Notes under the pieces: model-generated
The model's input: the letters and a program-made list of their open reading frames with translations, nothing else
Told to the model about the DNA's origin: nothing
The model's database searches: none
In this document: positions 63,260 to 64,000 of the stretch, in pieces
How the letters are laid out: every line of letters begins with the position of its first letter
Position numbering within the stretch: position 1 is the first letter of the stretch
Position numbers and translations under genes: made by a program
Assembly (NCBI RefSeq): GCF_014287775.1
Contig: NZ_JACOOZ010000009.1
Location: 1 to 64,000, forward strand
Direction of reading: 5' to 3'
DNA from: Eubacterium_G segne
Lineage (GTDB): Bacteria > Bacillota > Clostridia > Lachnospirales > Lachnospiraceae
Length of the DNA: 64,000 nt

Positions 63260-64000
63260 ATGAAGATTGTTTTGGCATCAGATTCCTACAAGGGGAGTCT
63301 TAGTTCCACACAGGTTAATAATATAGTTGCACAGCAGGCACAAAAGGTGTTTGGAAAATGTGATATTAAGAAAGTACAAATGGCCGATGGAGGGGAAGGA
63401 ACTCTGGCAGCGGTTTTAGAAACAGACAAAGATTACCGGAAGGTAGAGGTTAAAGTTTCTGACCCTTTAGGCAATGTTATTACAGCATCATATATTATGA
63501 AAAAGGATGTTGCAGTTATAGAAATGGCTGAGGCTTCAGGTCTTACTTTGGTACCATCAAAGCTGAGGAATCCTTTAAATGCTACATCAAAGGGAACGGG
63601 GCAGTTAATTGCTGATGCACTGAAAAATGGAGCAGTGAACATATACATAGGAATAGGTGGAAGTGCCTCAAATGACGGTGGAATGGGAGCCATGACTATG
63701 TTAGGATATAGGTTTTTAGACCAAAATGGCAACGAACTAAAAGGAACCGGTGGGGATTTGGAGAAGGTTGTGGCGATTGATGATAAGTCGGTTATGCCTG
63801 AACTTAAAAAGGCTAAGTTTACTGTTATGTGTGATGTAACAAATCCTCTTACGGGAGAAAAGGGTGCAACCTATGTTTTTGGCCCGCAAAAGGGTGCTGA
63901 TGATGAAATTGCAAACAGGCTTGAAAGGGGAATGCTTAATTATAGCAAAGTTTTAAGTAAATTTTTAGGCAGAGATATTTCCAGTCTTCCGGGAATGGGA
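63260..64000 (+). CDS. Glycerate kinase, GarK/GlxK type (cut by window end)
   Basis: The first 247 residues of a glycerate kinase, open to the last base. MKIVLASDSYKGSLSSTQV, QMADGGEGT, GIGGSASNDGGMGAMTMLG and the CDVTNPLTGEKGATYVFGPQKGA block are the hallmarks of the GarK family, which makes 2-phosphoglycerate from D-glycerate and ATP. AAAGGGAG precedes ATG 63260, 29 bases after the GH65 gene, so it belongs to the operon. It is absent from the E. coli ycj operon, and its presence fits glycerate release by the GH13_18 phosphorylase. Confidence 0.93.
   Translation, partial: MKIVLASDSYKGSLSSTQVNNIVAQQAQKVFGKCDIKKVQMADGGEGTLAAVLETDKDYRKVEVKVSDPLGNVITASYIMKKDVAVIEMAEASGLTLVPSKLRNPLNATSKGTGQLIADALKNGAVNIYIGIGGSASNDGGMGAMTMLGYRFLDQNGNELKGTGGDLEKVVAIDDKSVMPELKKAKFTVMCDVTNPLTGEKGATYVFGPQKGADDEIANRLERGMLNYSKVLSKFLGRDISSLPGMG

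Overview
The window is AT-rich DNA from a low-GC Gram-positive anaerobe, most likely a gut-type Lachnospiraceae (Clostridia) relative. This is inferred from strong AGGAGG-type ribosome binding sites, secreted proteins ending in very basic Fn3-like or Big_2-like domains, families such as DUF6273, DUF4230 and YfhO, and Rpn-type PD-(D/E)XK proteins. No rRNA, tRNA, CRISPR array or intact transposase was recognised. The species cannot be named from this sequence.

Layout. 1-3.2 kb: tail of an unidentified gene, then an ABC-2 exporter (one ATPase, two permeases). 3.3-9.2 kb: a small zinc-ribbon protein and two large secreted proteins, one CAP-like and one a papain-M6 double protease. They share an almost identical C-terminal domain. 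9.3-18 kb: a type I restriction-modification locus (hsdM-hsdS-extra hsdS module-hsdR) followed by a tyrosine recombinase. 18.2-21.4 kb: a CAP-domain remnant, then a protease-less Lon-like AAA+ ATPase paired with a dGTPase-like HD hydrolase. 21.4-24.6 kb: small membrane-anchored or envelope proteins and a Mor-like regulator. 24.6-36 kb: a secreted purple-acid-phosphatase-like enzyme, a YibE/F membrane protein, a DUF4143 ATPase behind a three-copy operator-like array, an NSS sodium symporter, two polytopic membrane proteins (one YfhO) and an SDR enzyme. 36-46 kb: an Rpn-like protein, a CDF transporter divergent from a MerR regulator, a cell-wall amidase, a methyltransferase, a UvrD-type helicase, a degraded gene with 21-bp repeats, a second CDF transporter behind an RNA attenuator, and a 74-bp tandem repeat array. 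46-51.8 kb, minus strand: a cytidylate-kinase-like protein and a complete branched-chain amino-acid ABC transporter (livKHMGF order). 52-64 kb: a long plus-strand operon starting with a LacI regulator.

The 52-64 kb operon is the clearest pathway. Its gene order matches Escherichia coli ycjMNOPQRST: GH13_18 phosphorylase, sugar-binding lipoprotein, two permeases, MDR dehydrogenase, isomerase/epimerase, Gfo/Idh/MocA dehydrogenase and GH65 phosphorylase. A LacI regulator precedes it and a glycerate kinase, cut by the window end, follows it. The kinase suggests that glucosylglycerate is a real substrate: phosphorolysis would give glucose 1-phosphate and glycerate, and the kinase would feed glycerate into glycolysis.

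The most unusual material is: three tandem direct-orientation TRD modules in the hsdS region, the third running in frame into hsdR; the three-copy, 32-bp-period palindrome array before the DUF4143 gene; the 74-bp repeat array with a compensated stem; and the Lon-like AAA+ plus dGTPase pair beside the restriction locus.
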